Shown here: in pieces, positions 16,640-26,252 of the stretch
Layout: every line of letters starts with the position of its first letter
Position numbering within the stretch: the stretch's first letter is position 1
Assembly (NCBI RefSeq): GCF_009362845.1
Contig: NZ_WHNW01000005.1
Span: forward strand, 1 to 64,000
Source: Ostreibacterium oceani
Lineage (GTDB): Bacteria > Pseudomonadota > Gammaproteobacteria > Cardiobacteriales > Ostreibacteriaceae
Length of the DNA: 64,000 nucleotides
Reading direction: 5' to 3'
The notes under the pieces: generated by a model
Seen by the model: only the letters and a program-made list of their open reading frames with translations
Told to the model about the DNA's origin: nothing
Database searches by the model: none
Program-made: the position numbers and the translations under genes

Positions 16640-17185
16640 GTGAATAAATTAGCCGTGAATAAATTAGGTGTAAGCCGATTTCGTATATTCTTTTCTTCAT
16701 TCGTCGTTTTGCCGTTACTATCCAAACGGCTTACCTTGATCGCCTTGATTGTCATTTTTTCAGGGTTTGGTTTTTCTAGCATGGCTTGGGCGCAGGCAAA
16801 TTGGTTCGGTGATTTTTCCTATAAAGCGCAGTCAAAAGCCGATATTGCCGTCGCACTACAGCTTGAAATTATAAATAATAATCGTCAGTGGATTTTACTT
16901 AACCAAAAAGACCCTGCGATTATGCTGCAACAGCCGCTATCGAATAATGTAGTGCGGATGTATCAATACTTATTGCGTGAAGATGCGCTTGCCAACAGCC
17001 AGCTCTATCGCAATGACTTCGCCGCCTATTATTGCAAAGTGTATCGTGGTTATCTGCAAGTAACGGCAGCGATTGATACACAATTATTTGTTTATGTAGG
17101 CAATCGGCGCAAAGATCAGCAGCTACTAACACAAATTGAACGACAGTTTACGCGCATCAACGAACGTTATGCCTGCCAAGCGTAA
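16640..17185 (+). CDS. Exported protein of unknown function
   Basis: 181 residues from a GTG at 16640. A long hydrophobic segment at about 33-52 ends in SMAWAQA, so it looks like a late-positioned signal peptide and the mature protein (about 125 residues) should be periplasmic. The true start may be further in. The first codons contain a 15-bp duplication (GTGAATAAATTA twice). The mature part is helical, polar and rich in Gln, Tyr and Asn, with two Cys (near 130 and 179). I recognise no family. It faces the M61 peptidase gene convergently, 15 bases away. Confidence 0.6.
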   Translation: MNKLAVNKLGVSRFRIFFSSFVVLPLLSKRLTLIALIVIFSGFGFSSMAWAQANWFGDFSYKAQSKADIAVALQLEIINNNRQWILLNQKDPAIMLQQPLSNNVVRMYQYLLREDALANSQLYRNDFAAYYCKVYRGYLQVTAAIDTQLFVYVGNRRKDQQLLTQIERQFTRINERYACQA

Positions 17186-17200
17186 CAGGGTTGAGTCGCG

Positions 17201-19024
17201 TTAAACGGTTGTTTCTAACCATGCTTGGCCCAGTGCGGTTTGTTGAGTGGCTTTTAGGGTCACTTGGGTTGCTGCGGGTGGCGCTAATATTACGTGTTTT
17301 TCAAATAGACGGCCGCGACGGTTGAGCGTTAGTTGGATACTTTCACCCGGTTGATTGGTGAATAACACGGCTGTTGTATCGAGACTGGCAATGTGTTGGT
17401 GATTAATGGCGATAATTTCATCGTCAACCGATACGCCGACTTGGGCGGCGTGGCTTAGACTATCAAGGAAAGTGATGTCGATATTATGACGTGAATTTTT
17501 ACTAATACGAAAGCCTGGTTCGCTGGTGTGTACTTGATTTTTCGTTTTGGCTGGGCTTAATTCATAATCGATGCCAAAATTGGTTAAGATGTCTGCAAGC
17601 GGTAAGTCCTGAGTGCCATGGATGCCTGTGTTAAAAAGCCGCTCTAGGTCAGTGTGTTTATCCGCCGAGACAAGCTGTTTGCAACCAGCCAGCGCGTCCA
17701 TCTCGTCAATACCGCGGTTGTCTTGGCCATAATGCTGCCATAACCAGCGCATTAAGTCATCAAGACTCGCCTGATTTTGTGTGTGTAGCCTGAGCCACAA
17801 ATCAAGGTATAGGGCAAAAATAGCCCCTTTGCTGTAGTAACTCACCATATGGTTTCGTGAGTTGTTGTCGGCTTGATAGAGCTTTGTCCATGCATCGAAG
17901 CTGGATTCCGCAAGGCTTTGTAAATGACGACCTGGTGTTGCGAGAACCCGTGATAGATTGCTGGCTTGGCGGTCAAGGAAGGTTGCCTCGTCAATGATGT
18001 TGGCACGTCTTAGGAAGACTTCATCGTAATAGGAGGTAAACCCCTCAAACAGCCAAAGCATTTCGCTGTGCTGGGGTTGGTATAAGTCATAATGCAGGTA
18101 ATCGGTTGGGCGTAGGCGTTTGATATTCCATAAGTGAAAATATTCGTGCGAACACAGACCCAAAAAATCAATCGTTGGTTTATCCAGTGGTGCGTCTTGA
18201 CGTAATATCATCTCAGGGGATGCCATGAGTGCAGTTGAATGCAAGTGTTCTAAGCCGCCATAGAGGTTGGGCTCAATGTAGGTCATAAAATGATAGTCGT
18301 TTGTCAGCGGTGTGCCGTTAAAAAGCTGTATTTGGGCTTGGCAAATGGCGGCAATCGATGCGCTGATTCTTGTGATATCGTAGTCAGGCAATAATTGCCC
18401 AGTAAACACCACGTGATGCGGAATTTGTGCCACAGACACTGTTTGTTGCATGGTGTGTTGGGCTGACTCGATAGGGCTGTCAATCAGTAAGTCGTGGTTT
18501 TCTGCGTAGTAGGTTTTGCTGGTTGTGTCAGCGGCTACATGCTGGTTGGATGAGCCTAATGAGTTGGGTGAGTTAGGGATAAGGTGTGGAATAAGTTGTG
18601 TAAAACATGGCCACGGTCCAGGCGGGGTGACGGTGATAGTTCGCGGTTGGTTTGATAGATGGATAATGTCTAGGCAAACACAGCATGGATTGAGGAAAAG
18701 CCGTTGGTCATCTAGGTAGGCGCCACGCACGGATAGATCGTAGGCATAGATTTGGTAGGTAATCGTCAGCGGCTGATTGCCGCTATGAATTTGCCACGTA
18801 TCGCCATCTGTTTTTTGCCAAGAAAGCGGATGGTTATCGGTGTCATAAGCGGCAAATGCTTGGACATGACGCGCATAATCACGAATTTTATAGCTGCCAG
18901 GAATCCATTTGGGCATTTTGGCAATGACATCGTGGTCGGATTGCGCTATGGTGATTTGCACGTCAATTAGGTGTGCGCCTGTGTTTTTGGCTGCGATATC
19001 ATAGTGTAAGGTTGGCTTTTTCAT
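17201..19024 (-). CDS. M61 family aminopeptidase with C-terminal PDZ domain
   Basis: 607 residues. M61 (glycyl aminopeptidase-like) enzymes are zinc metallopeptidases with an N-terminal beta-sandwich, a thermolysin-like catalytic domain and a PDZ domain. The beta domain spans about 1-170. The zinc motif HEYFHLWNIKRLRP is at about 291-304, with a following LWLFEGFTSYYDE that supplies the third ligand Glu. The PDZ region has FRISKNSRH, GVSVDDEIIAIN and LTLNRRGR at about 500-575. No signal peptide is obvious, so it is probably cytoplasmic. The ATG at 19024 has GGAG eight bases upstream. It lies downstream of pyrE in the same direction, separated by a 12-bp tandem repeat. Substrate unknown. Confidence 0.9.
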   Translation of the reverse strand: MKKPTLHYDIAAKNTGAHLIDVQITIAQSDHDVIAKMPKWIPGSYKIRDYARHVQAFAAYDTDNHPLSWQKTDGDTWQIHSGNQPLTITYQIYAYDLSVRGAYLDDQRLFLNPCCVCLDIIHLSNQPRTITVTPPGPWPCFTQLIPHLIPNSPNSLGSSNQHVAADTTSKTYYAENHDLLIDSPIESAQHTMQQTVSVAQIPHHVVFTGQLLPDYDITRISASIAAICQAQIQLFNGTPLTNDYHFMTYIEPNLYGGLEHLHSTALMASPEMILRQDAPLDKPTIDFLGLCSHEYFHLWNIKRLRPTDYLHYDLYQPQHSEMLWLFEGFTSYYDEVFLRRANIIDEATFLDRQASNLSRVLATPGRHLQSLAESSFDAWTKLYQADNNSRNHMVSYYSKGAIFALYLDLWLRLHTQNQASLDDLMRWLWQHYGQDNRGIDEMDALAGCKQLVSADKHTDLERLFNTGIHGTQDLPLADILTNFGIDYELSPAKTKNQVHTSEPGFRISKNSRHNIDITFLDSLSHAAQVGVSVDDEIIAINHQHIASLDTTAVLFTNQPGESIQLTLNRRGRLFEKHVILAPPAATQVTLKATQQTALGQAWLETTV

Positions 19025-19041
19025 GTTGTTAGCTCCGTGTC

Positions 19042-19089
19042 CGTACTATTTGCCGCACTGCTCGCTGTACTACTTGTCGTACTATTTTC
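19042..19089. repeat. Four degenerate 12-bp tandem units between pyrE and the M61 gene
   Basis: CGTACTATTTGC, CGCACTGCTCGC, TGTACTACTTGT and CGTACTATTTTC run head to tail across exactly 48 bases, keeping a 12-bp period with substitutions. This suggests an older duplication than the perfect repeats elsewhere. Confidence 0.7.
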
Positions 19090-19095
19090 CTGGTA

Positions 19096-19767
19096 TCATT
19101 TAATCCCATACTGCTGGCGATATGCGGTTAGTTCGGGTAGGTAATTTTGCGAGTGAGCGTCTTGGTTAGCAAAGGCAATTAGGTCATCCAGCGTAATAAT
19201 TGCATGCGTGTTGATATGATATTGTGTGGCAATCATTTGAATGGCGGATTGTGTTTGGTTTGGTGCAACCTCTTGGCGGTCAAGCGCCACTAATACGTCG
19301 CTGATATCACCTTCGCTATCGGCGAGTAATGCCATGGTTTCTTTGATGGCTGTGCCTGCGGTGATGACATCATCAACGACGAGGACTTTGCCACGAATGG
19401 GGCTGCCAACGATTGAGCCGCCTTCGCCGTGGTCTTTGGCTTCTTTGCGGTTGAATGCCCAAGGGATGTCTTGTCCTGTTTTTTGCGATAAAATAATCGC
19501 GATAGCGGTTGCCAGTGGAATGCCTTTGTACGCGGGGCCAAAGATAACATCGAACGTGATAGGGCTTTCTAGGATTTTATCGGCATAGCATTCGGCTAAA
19601 TGCCACAGTGATTTACCTGTGGCGAACTGCCCTGCATTAAAGAAATAAGGGCTGATGCGCCCTGATTTTAGCGTAAACTCGCCAAAGCTAAGGGCATTGA
19701 CTTGTTGTGCGAGTTCGATGAATTTTAATTGATAGGTGTTGAGTGCCATTGTGGTCGCCATTGTCAT
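19096..19767 (-). CDS. pyrE: Orotate phosphoribosyltransferase
   Basis: Fifth step of UMP synthesis: orotate plus PRPP gives orotidine 5'-phosphate. 223 residues (217 if the start is the ATG at 19749, MALNTYQLKFIEL, which fits the family better). Motifs: FGEFTLKSGRISPYFFNAG near 34-52, FGPAYKGIPLA near 80, FNRKEAKDHGEGG in the flexible catalytic loop and the PRPP signature VLVVDDVITAGTA near 134-146. Three in-frame ATG codons crowd the start, so the exact one is unsure. The promoter region is shared divergently with exonuclease III. Confidence 0.96.
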   Translation of the reverse strand: MTMATTMALNTYQLKFIELAQQVNALSFGEFTLKSGRISPYFFNAGQFATGKSLWHLAECYADKILESPITFDVIFGPAYKGIPLATAIAIILSQKTGQDIPWAFNRKEAKDHGEGGSIVGSPIRGKVLVVDDVITAGTAIKETMALLADSEGDISDVLVALDRQEVAPNQTQSAIQMIATQYHINTHAIITLDDLIAFANQDAHSQNYLPELTAYRQQYGIK

Positions 19768-19928
19768 CTCGGTTGTTGTTGAAATTGCCTACAAATTGCC
19801 TACAAATTGTTGGTTATTATGCCACAGAATGACATTTTTTGGCGTGTTGCTTCAGTCAACACGGAAAAAAAACGGTGGACACCTGAATTGTCATAGGGTT
19901 ATGCGCCAAATTGCTTTACAATAGGCAC

Positions 19929-20702
19929 ATGAAAGTTGTATCGATTAATACCAATGGCATACGCGCTGCCGCACGCAAGGGTTTTTTTTCGTGGTTGCGT
20001 GCAGAAGACCCTGACGTTGTCTGCATCCAAGAAACCAAAGCGCAGGTCGATCAGTTAACCGATGATTGTTTTTGGCCCCAAGGGTATCATTGTGTTTATC
20101 ATGATGCGGTTAAAAAAGGCTATTCGGGCGTGGCGATATACGCCAAAGTCAAGCCTCAGCAAGTCACACAAGGCATTGGCTGGCCAGATATTGACGCCGA
20201 AGGGCGCTATTTGGAATTTACCTTTCAAAACGCCAGCATCATTTCGCTTTATATGCACTCGGGCTCTTCGGGGGACGCGCGACAACTAATCAAAGAAGAC
20301 TTCATGGCGCGATTTTACGCGTATCTAATGGCACGAAAGACCGTGGATGTCCCAATAATTCTGTGCGGCGACATTAATATAGTTCATACAGAAAAAGATA
20401 TTAAAAATGCCAAAGGTAATCAAAAAAATTCAGGCTTTTTGCCCCATGAACGCGCTTGGATTGATCGACTGTTTCGTGAAGGATTTTGCGATGCCTTTCG
20501 ATTGGTCGATGACCGCGCTGAACAATATACTTGGTGGTCAAATCGCGGTCAAGCGTGGGCGAAAAATGTCGGCTGGCGCATTGATTATCAAATCATCAGT
20601 GCGTGCTTGGCGCCCACGGTGAAATCGGCGATGATTTACAAAGACGAACGTTTTTCTGATCATGCACCACTGGTGATGACGTATGACTTTGCATTAACCT
20701 AG
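19929..20702 (+). CDS. xthA: Exodeoxyribonuclease III (AP endonuclease)
   Basis: 257 residues. The enzyme cuts DNA 5' to abasic sites and has 3'-5' exonuclease activity in base-excision repair. Family motifs: MKVVSINTNGIRAAARKGFF at the start, VVCIQETKAQ (metal ligand Glu, about 34-43), GDINIVHTEKDIKN near 145, WWSNRGQAWAKNVGWRIDYQ near 204-223 and SDHAPLVMTYDF at the end with the catalytic Asp-His. The frame opens earlier at 19911 but the ATG at 19929 fits the conserved N-terminus. Divergent from pyrE. Confidence 0.95.
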   Translation: MKVVSINTNGIRAAARKGFFSWLRAEDPDVVCIQETKAQVDQLTDDCFWPQGYHCVYHDAVKKGYSGVAIYAKVKPQQVTQGIGWPDIDAEGRYLEFTFQNASIISLYMHSGSSGDARQLIKEDFMARFYAYLMARKTVDVPIILCGDINIVHTEKDIKNAKGNQKNSGFLPHERAWIDRLFREGFCDAFRLVDDRAEQYTWWSNRGQAWAKNVGWRIDYQIISACLAPTVKSAMIYKDERFSDHAPLVMTYDFALT

Positions 20703-20740
20703 TTGATTCAGGTACAATAAATAATAATTGGCGCCAAATA

Positions 20741-20789
20741 GCGAATTAAAGTGCGAATTAAAGTGCGAATTAAAGCGCAAATTTAAAGT
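20741..20789. repeat. Four tandem copies of a 12-bp unit
   Basis: GCGAATTAAAGT at 20741-20752 and 20753-20764, GCGAATTAAAGC at 20765-20776 and a diverged fourth copy. It lies upstream of the 117-residue membrane protein gene, where it may affect the leader. Confidence 0.85.
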
Positions 20790-20843
20790 GAGAGATAAAA
20801 TCTGCAAAAATAACCGTAAAATGAATAAAATTGGATAATAAAA

Positions 20844-21197
20844 ATGGACGATAAGCAAAAAACATCTGATGAAACGATTGATACAACAGGGTTAGACGAG
20901 GCCACGGTTGATGTGTTGCCCCTTTCGGTGCGCGAGCATTTGATGCGGGGTAACCAAGCCCTCGCGGTCACGACATTACAAGCAGAAAAAGGTCTGACAC
21001 AGGCGCAAGCAGAGCAAGAAATAGAAGATTATAAAGCATCACTTCGTCAGCGCAAATTGGAATTAGATATCCAAATAATGAATGCTGAGAATCGGCGTGA
21101 TTCCAGTGCGACCGTTCGTAAAATCGTGACTTGGGCAGGCTATCTGATTATTTTGCTACTCACGTTGTTTGCGTTAAATATGATAATAAAAATGTAG
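20844..21197 (+). CDS. Small tail-anchored membrane protein of unknown function
   Basis: 117 residues. Residues about 30-72 read VREHLMRGNQALAVTTLQAEKGLTQAQAEQEIEDYKASLR. This resembles the helical pattern of the L7/L12 C-terminal-like motif found in small bacterial proteins, where a G-N-x-x-x-A segment is followed by a-b-helices. A charged amphipathic stretch and one C-terminal membrane segment (about 93-115) follow. The stop codon TAG is directly followed by the GTG of RNase R with no gap, so the two are cotranscribed. No function can be assigned. Confidence 0.7.
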   Translation: MDDKQKTSDETIDTTGLDEATVDVLPLSVREHLMRGNQALAVTTLQAEKGLTQAQAEQEIEDYKASLRQRKLELDIQIMNAENRRDSSATVRKIVTWAGYLIILLLTLFALNMIIKM

Positions 21198-23636
21198 GTG
21201 AATAAACGAATGAGTAGAAATTGGCAAAAGCAGGACCCTGAGTTCTCAAATGAAGAAAAAAAATATCCGCATCCTGTGCCAAGCCGTGCGTTTATTATTA
21301 CAACGATTCAGCAATCGGCTGTGTCGTTGGATTTTGCAGCGTTGGTCAAGCATTACGCGCTTAACCGTCATGAAAAAGAGACGCTAAGACACCGTATCAA
21401 AGCCATGCTGCGTGATGGCCAAGTCGCCATGAACGGCAAAGAAGAACTGCGTATCCCCAAAGCACGCCCCAAATTAATCGGTAAAGTGTATGCACACGTT
21501 GAGGGCTATGGTTTTTTTATCCCTGAGGATAAGAGTCTAACCGATGGCCAAGATTTATATTTGTCGCCGTTTCAAATGAAACAAGCCATGCACGGTGATG
21601 TGGTTGAGGCCGAGATGCTGACCTCAGGCGGGCGTAGCAACAAAAAAGAAGGGCGCATTATTCGCGTGGTTACCCATGCCAACACGCTGATTATTGGTAA
21701 GCTCATTAATGATTATGGTATCAAGGTAGTTAAGCCAGAGAATCGCCGTATTCACCATAAAATTCAGGTGACTAATTTGTCTGAATTTGCAGTCAAGGAA
21801 AACGAAATTGTCGCGGTGACCATTAGCCAGTATCCGAATAAAAATAATCCCATTGTCGGACAAATCAGCAAAGTATTTGGTGATCATATGGATGCGGGTA
21901 TCGAAATAGATGTCGCGATTGCCAATCACCAATTGCCGCATGAATGGCCCGATGCCGTTGTCAATCAAACCATTGCCATACCTGATGAAATCAAAGAATA
22001 CGATTGCCTTAATCGGGTTGATTTGCGGCATTTGCCGTTGGTCACAATCGATGGAGTGACGGCGCGAGATTTTGATGATGCGGTGTATGCCAAAAAAACC
22101 CAGACAGGATACGTCTTGTACGTCGCGATTGCGGATGTTGCGCATTATGTCAGCAAAGATAGCCCGCTAGACCAAGAGGCGAAAAATCGTGCCACGTCGG
22201 TTTATTTCCCTAACCGCGTGATACCCATGCTGCCCGAAAAGTTATCCAATGGATTGTGTTCGCTGAATCCGAATGTGGATAGGCTGTGCATGGTCTGTGA
22301 GATGCTGATTGATAACCAGGGCGAGATTAAACGCAGCAAGTTTTACGAAGCCGTCATGCACTCCAAAGCGAGACTGACCTACGAAGCCGTTGAGGAAGTC
22401 CTCTTTATGGATAATTTGGTGCTAGGGGATGAGTATCAGCATGTCATCCCGCATTTGCAGGATTTAAAATCTTTGTATGAAATACTCAGAGCGCAACGCA
22501 ATGAGCGCGGTGCGATTGGTTTTGAGACCACCGAGCCTGAATTTGAATTCGACAGTGCAGGCAAAATCGATCGTATTAGTGCGCGCGACAGCTTGAAATC
22601 GCATCAATTGATTGAGGAATTCATGGTGCGTGCCAATGTTTGTGCGGCTAACTTTTTGTTAAAGCAACGTGGTAAGCATCGACCGCTGGCGCTATTTAGA
22701 AATCACCTAGGGCCTAGCGAAGAAAAATTGACGCAATTAATCAGTATGTTGGCCAAAGAAGGCATGACGCTGACGCTAAAAGGTGAGGCGGGAAATACGG
22801 GCGATGCGGGCAATGCGGAAAAAATCCTCGCTGCTGTTTCACCCAAAACGCTTGCTGCGGTCGTTGAAAAGGCCAAAAGCCACGAGAATTTTGAGGCGAT
22901 ACAGCTGATGATTTTACGGGCAATGTTCCAAGCGGTGTACGAGGCCGAAAATCACGGGCATTTTGGTTTAGCCCTAACCGCCTACGCACACTTTACTTCG
23001 CCGATTCGGCGTTATCCCGATTTGCTGGTACACCGTGCGATCAAACACGCACTACGCTACAAAAATGAATTGTACGTGTATTCGTTTGAGCAAATGCAGC
23101 AACTAGGTGAGCACTGCTCGACTTGCGAACGGCGCGCTGACGACGCAACCCGTGATGTGATTGACTTTTTGAAGTGTGATTACATGATGGATAAAATAGA
23201 TCAATGCTTTAGTGCGACGATTTCGGGCGTGACGTCGTTTGGCTTATTCGCTACGTTAGACGAGCAATTTGTCGATGGATTAATTCATATTAGTTCGCTG
23301 GCGGGTGATTATTTTGTCTATGATGGCGACCGTCAATTACTGATGGGCGAACGCAGCCGCAAGGTGTATAAAATTGGGGATCAAGTCGAGATTCGTGTCA
23401 GCGACGTATCGACAGAAAAACGCCAAATTGATTTCGTCTTAACGGACACGTATTTGCCGTTTGGTGGCAAAGCACAGGATAATGCCAAGCAGCCAGCGAA
23501 AAAATCACAGGCAGCGAAAAAATCAAAACAATCAACTAAGCAATCGACTAAAAAAGGCGAGCCCAAACCCAGCAAGCAAAATCCGCAGGAAAAAACAGGC
23601 AAAAAACGCACGCGCAATAAGCGTAACAAGGGATAA
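21198..23636 (+). CDS. rnr: Ribonuclease R
   Basis: 812 residues, 3'-5' exoribonuclease that degrades structured RNA (mRNA decay, rRNA and tmRNA quality control). The N-terminal winged helix and cold-shock domains hold GKVYAHVEGYGFFIPE. The RNB catalytic domain carries TIDGVTARDFDDAVYA with the metal-binding Asp cluster (about 285-300). TAYAHFTSPIRRYPDLLVHR is near 600. An S1 domain (ISGVTSFGLFATLDEQFVDGL) lies near 675. The tail of about 55 residues is very Lys-rich, as in E. coli. The GTG start at 21198 abuts the upstream stop codon and an ATG follows four codons later. Confidence 0.95.
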   Translation: MNKRMSRNWQKQDPEFSNEEKKYPHPVPSRAFIITTIQQSAVSLDFAALVKHYALNRHEKETLRHRIKAMLRDGQVAMNGKEELRIPKARPKLIGKVYAHVEGYGFFIPEDKSLTDGQDLYLSPFQMKQAMHGDVVEAEMLTSGGRSNKKEGRIIRVVTHANTLIIGKLINDYGIKVVKPENRRIHHKIQVTNLSEFAVKENEIVAVTISQYPNKNNPIVGQISKVFGDHMDAGIEIDVAIANHQLPHEWPDAVVNQTIAIPDEIKEYDCLNRVDLRHLPLVTIDGVTARDFDDAVYAKKTQTGYVLYVAIADVAHYVSKDSPLDQEAKNRATSVYFPNRVIPMLPEKLSNGLCSLNPNVDRLCMVCEMLIDNQGEIKRSKFYEAVMHSKARLTYEAVEEVLFMDNLVLGDEYQHVIPHLQDLKSLYEILRAQRNERGAIGFETTEPEFEFDSAGKIDRISARDSLKSHQLIEEFMVRANVCAANFLLKQRGKHRPLALFRNHLGPSEEKLTQLISMLAKEGMTLTLKGEAGNTGDAGNAEKILAAVSPKTLAAVVEKAKSHENFEAIQLMILRAMFQAVYEAENHGHFGLALTAYAHFTSPIRRYPDLLVHRAIKHALRYKNELYVYSFEQMQQLGEHCSTCERRADDATRDVIDFLKCDYMMDKIDQCFSATISGVTSFGLFATLDEQFVDGLIHISSLAGDYFVYDGDRQLLMGERSRKVYKIGDQVEIRVSDVSTEKRQIDFVLTDTYLPFGGKAQDNAKQPAKKSQAAKKSKQSTKQSTKKGEPKPSKQNPQEKTGKKRTRNKRNKG

Positions 23637-23804
23637 GTCTGAGATAGATGATAGGCTAAATGCGCTTTGTTGTAAGCGGCTGTTTTGTTGGCAGAGAAAA
23701 GGGAAAAAACTAGCCTTTGTAAAGCAATGAGTGGCGATACGGTAGTGAAAATGTGGTGGTTCAGATACTGAGATGGACCACCGATAAGTCGTTACTTGCG
23801 GTTG

Positions 23805-24284
23805 TTACTCGCGGTATTTGGCTGATGTGATGAATTCATCAAACGATTCACACCAAACAATAACAGTATTAAAATGAGCGGGCTCAATATCTGCAGGAAT
23901 GTCTACGACGAAATTTTTGAATGTTTTGACATCACCTACCCGAACCATACTGGTCTTTAGGCGGTTGAATTCTTTTTCGGTTTCAATAAATTGAGGAGAG
24001 AGATAAAGCTTGTAGTCTGGACCAGGCGCAAGACTACCTATGAAAGTAATGGATTCGGCGCCAATTGTCACTGTACCTTCCCCCCAATGAAAAGCATCAC
24101 TATCTTTCAAATCTTTATGGAAAATCGCCGTGTACTTGGCTTGTGATGAGATAGTTTGAATTGCTAATTCGCTAGGCGCTGGTGGTGCGGTCAGAATAGG
24201 TAGCGTGTAGATGCCAAGCCCAAAACCTAATATACCCACGATGCAATGGGTTACTATGAGTGCTGCAATGGTGCGTGTTTTCAT
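23805..24284 (-). CDS. Membrane-anchored DM13 domain protein
   Basis: 159 residues with an N-terminal membrane anchor (about 7-28) and one DM13-like domain (about 45-157). Recognisable pieces are HWGEGTVTIGAESITFIG, PGPDYKLYLSP and VIVWCESFDEFITSAKY, with the conserved Cys near the end. DM13 domains are proposed to take part in electron transfer or redox reactions at a surface and occur as single-domain bacterial proteins. The localisation is most likely periplasmic. It is 94 bases downstream of gamma-glutamyltranspeptidase, same strand. Whether the two cooperate is unknown. Confidence 0.8.
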   Translation of the reverse strand: MKTRTIAALIVTHCIVGILGFGLGIYTLPILTAPPAPSELAIQTISSQAKYTAIFHKDLKDSDAFHWGEGTVTIGAESITFIGSLAPGPDYKLYLSPQFIETEKEFNRLKTSMVRVGDVKTFKNFVVDIPADIEPAHFNTVIVWCESFDEFITSAKYRE

Positions 24285-24378
24285 GGTGGTATGTCTGTGG
24301 TTATTTGAGCGGTAATAACCATGAGGGGCAATGCTTGGAATGTTTGCCCCTCATGGTTTGTATGGTACTGATGGCGGC

Positions 24379-26100
24379 TTAGTAGCCCGCAGTGGATGCG
24401 CCGGCTCTGCGTGGGTCAGAGGCGCCAAATAGAATACCATCGACTTTCATAATCGATTGGGTGCTACCCATAGCAGATTTGACCTTGACATCGTGGCCTT
24501 TGGCTTGCAAGAGGCTTACGGTGTCTTTATTGAGGGTTTTTTCAACCCGCAGCTCATCGGGCAGCCATTGGTGGTGGATGCGCGAGGCGTTAGTGGCTTC
24601 TGCGATATTCATTTGGTGGTCGATGACATTCATGATGACCTGTAACGTAGTGGTGATAATGCGGCTACCGCCTGGGCTGCCCGTGGCTAAAAATGGTTTG
24701 CCATCTTTTAAAACGAGGGTTGGGCTCATCGACGACAACGGACGTTTTTTGCCCGCAACGGCATTAGCGTCGCCGCCAATCAGTCCGTAGCCGTTAGGTG
24801 TGCCTGGTTTGGCAGAGAAGTCATCCATTTCATTGTTGAGTAAAATTCCCGTGCCATCAGCGACCAATCCTGTACCATAAGAAAAGTTAATGGTATAGGT
24901 GTTAGCAACGGCGTTGCCGTACTGATCCATCACCGAATAGTGGGTGGTTTCATTGCTTTCAAACGGGATGGGGTTGTTGGGTTTGATTTCTGCTGCTGGG
25001 CGTGCTGTATCGCCAATAGATTCAATGAGCGATTTGGCGTAGGCCTTGCTAGTGAGACCTTTGATGGGTACTTTGACAAAATCAGGATCGCCCAAATATT
25101 CAGAGCGATCCGCATAGGCGAGTTTCATCGTTTCGGCCATCAGGTGAAGGGTGTTAGCCGTATTGTGTCCCATTTCGGCGATGGGGTAGTTCTCTAGCAT
25201 ATTGAGTATCTGCACGATATGCGTACCACCTGAAGAAGGTGGTGGCATAGAGACAATTTCATAGCCACGGTATTGCCCTGTGATGGGTTCGCGAAATACG
25301 GCTTCGTAATTCGCAAAGTCCTCAACGGCCATCATGCCACCTGCGTCATTGACCGCTTTGCTAATGCGCTCGGCAGTCTCGCCGGTATAAAATCCAGCGC
25401 GCCCTGATTCGGCAATGCGTTTTAATGAGCGGGCTAAGTCTGGTTGTTTGAGTTTTTCGCCAATTTGATAATAATCATCGCCTTTGTAAAAGATAGCTTT
25501 GGTGCTATCCCACTGCTTGAGGCGGTCTTCTAAGTTAATCAGGGAGTTGTATAAATCAGGGGTCATGACGATGCCGTTTTCAGCTAGATCAATCGCGGGT
25601 GCGATCACCTCGCTTAGTGGCATGGTGCCATAAGTCTCTAACGCTTTGATCATGCCTGCAACGGTACCAGGGACACCAACTGCGAGACCGTGAAAGCGTG
25701 ATTTTTTTTGATCTGGTTCGCCTTGTTCATCTAAAAACATATCACGAGACGCTTTTTGGGGTGCCATTTCGCGGTAGTCTAGTGTGGTGGTTTTGTTGGA
25801 TTTGGCATCGTGAATGACCATAAATCCGCCGCCACCGAGGTTGCCAGCTCTGGGTAGGGTAACCGACAGAGCAAAGCCAATGGCGACACTGGCATCAACT
25901 GCATTCCCGCCTTTTTTTAGAATGTCTAGGCCAATTTGGGTGGCAACGGCCTCTTGTGTCGAGACCATGCCTTGGGTGGCAATGACAGGGTGGTGTATGG
26001 CATCGCTTTCATAAATGGCGGTGGGTGATTGTTTGGCAAGGATTGGGCCGGTAATTATAACCAGTACAAGCGCTTTTAATTTTAATTTTAATTTTTTCAT
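24379..26100 (-). CDS. ggt: Gamma-glutamyltranspeptidase (periplasmic)
   Basis: 573 residues, exported (signal peptide to about residue 22). It self-cleaves into large and small subunits and hydrolyses or transfers the gamma-glutamyl group of glutathione in the periplasm. The cleavage and nucleophile site is the Thr at 385 in ESNETTHYSVMDQYGNA. Other motifs: GGNAVDASVAIGFALSV, GNLGGGGFMVIHD, MPPPSSGGTHIVQILNML, NNEMDDFSA and SPGGSRIITTTLQVIMN. It ends GASDPRRAGASTAGY as the family does. The ATG at 26100 is preceded by an AAGG-type site. It points away from the arginine kinase gene. Confidence 0.96.
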   Translation of the reverse strand: MKKLKLKLKALVLVIITGPILAKQSPTAIYESDAIHHPVIATQGMVSTQEAVATQIGLDILKKGGNAVDASVAIGFALSVTLPRAGNLGGGGFMVIHDAKSNKTTTLDYREMAPQKASRDMFLDEQGEPDQKKSRFHGLAVGVPGTVAGMIKALETYGTMPLSEVIAPAIDLAENGIVMTPDLYNSLINLEDRLKQWDSTKAIFYKGDDYYQIGEKLKQPDLARSLKRIAESGRAGFYTGETAERISKAVNDAGGMMAVEDFANYEAVFREPITGQYRGYEIVSMPPPSSGGTHIVQILNMLENYPIAEMGHNTANTLHLMAETMKLAYADRSEYLGDPDFVKVPIKGLTSKAYAKSLIESIGDTARPAAEIKPNNPIPFESNETTHYSVMDQYGNAVANTYTINFSYGTGLVADGTGILLNNEMDDFSAKPGTPNGYGLIGGDANAVAGKKRPLSSMSPTLVLKDGKPFLATGSPGGSRIITTTLQVIMNVIDHQMNIAEATNASRIHHQWLPDELRVEKTLNKDTVSLLQAKGHDVKVKSAMGSTQSIMKVDGILFGASDPRRAGASTAGY

Positions 26101-26189
26101 TTGGTTACCTTGATTGGTTGGTGAGTAAATGACTGACTGCTAGATTATAAGTTAAAGTTATTTTAAATAACAGCTTTTTTGATGTAATA

Positions 26190-26212
26190 TGTGTTTATTT
26201 TTGCGGTATAAT
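26190..26212 (+). promoter_or_regulatory. Probable promoter (-10 TATAAT) of the arginine kinase gene
   Basis: TATAAT at 26207-26212 sits in the block TATTTTTGCGGTATAATYGA, which recurs at 37739-37759 before lpxA. The -35 is not clear. The repetition of an 18-base block before two unrelated genes supports a promoter. Confidence 0.5.
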
Positions 26213-26252
26213 CGAGGGCTGAAAATAATCACTACATACGATAACAGATGCA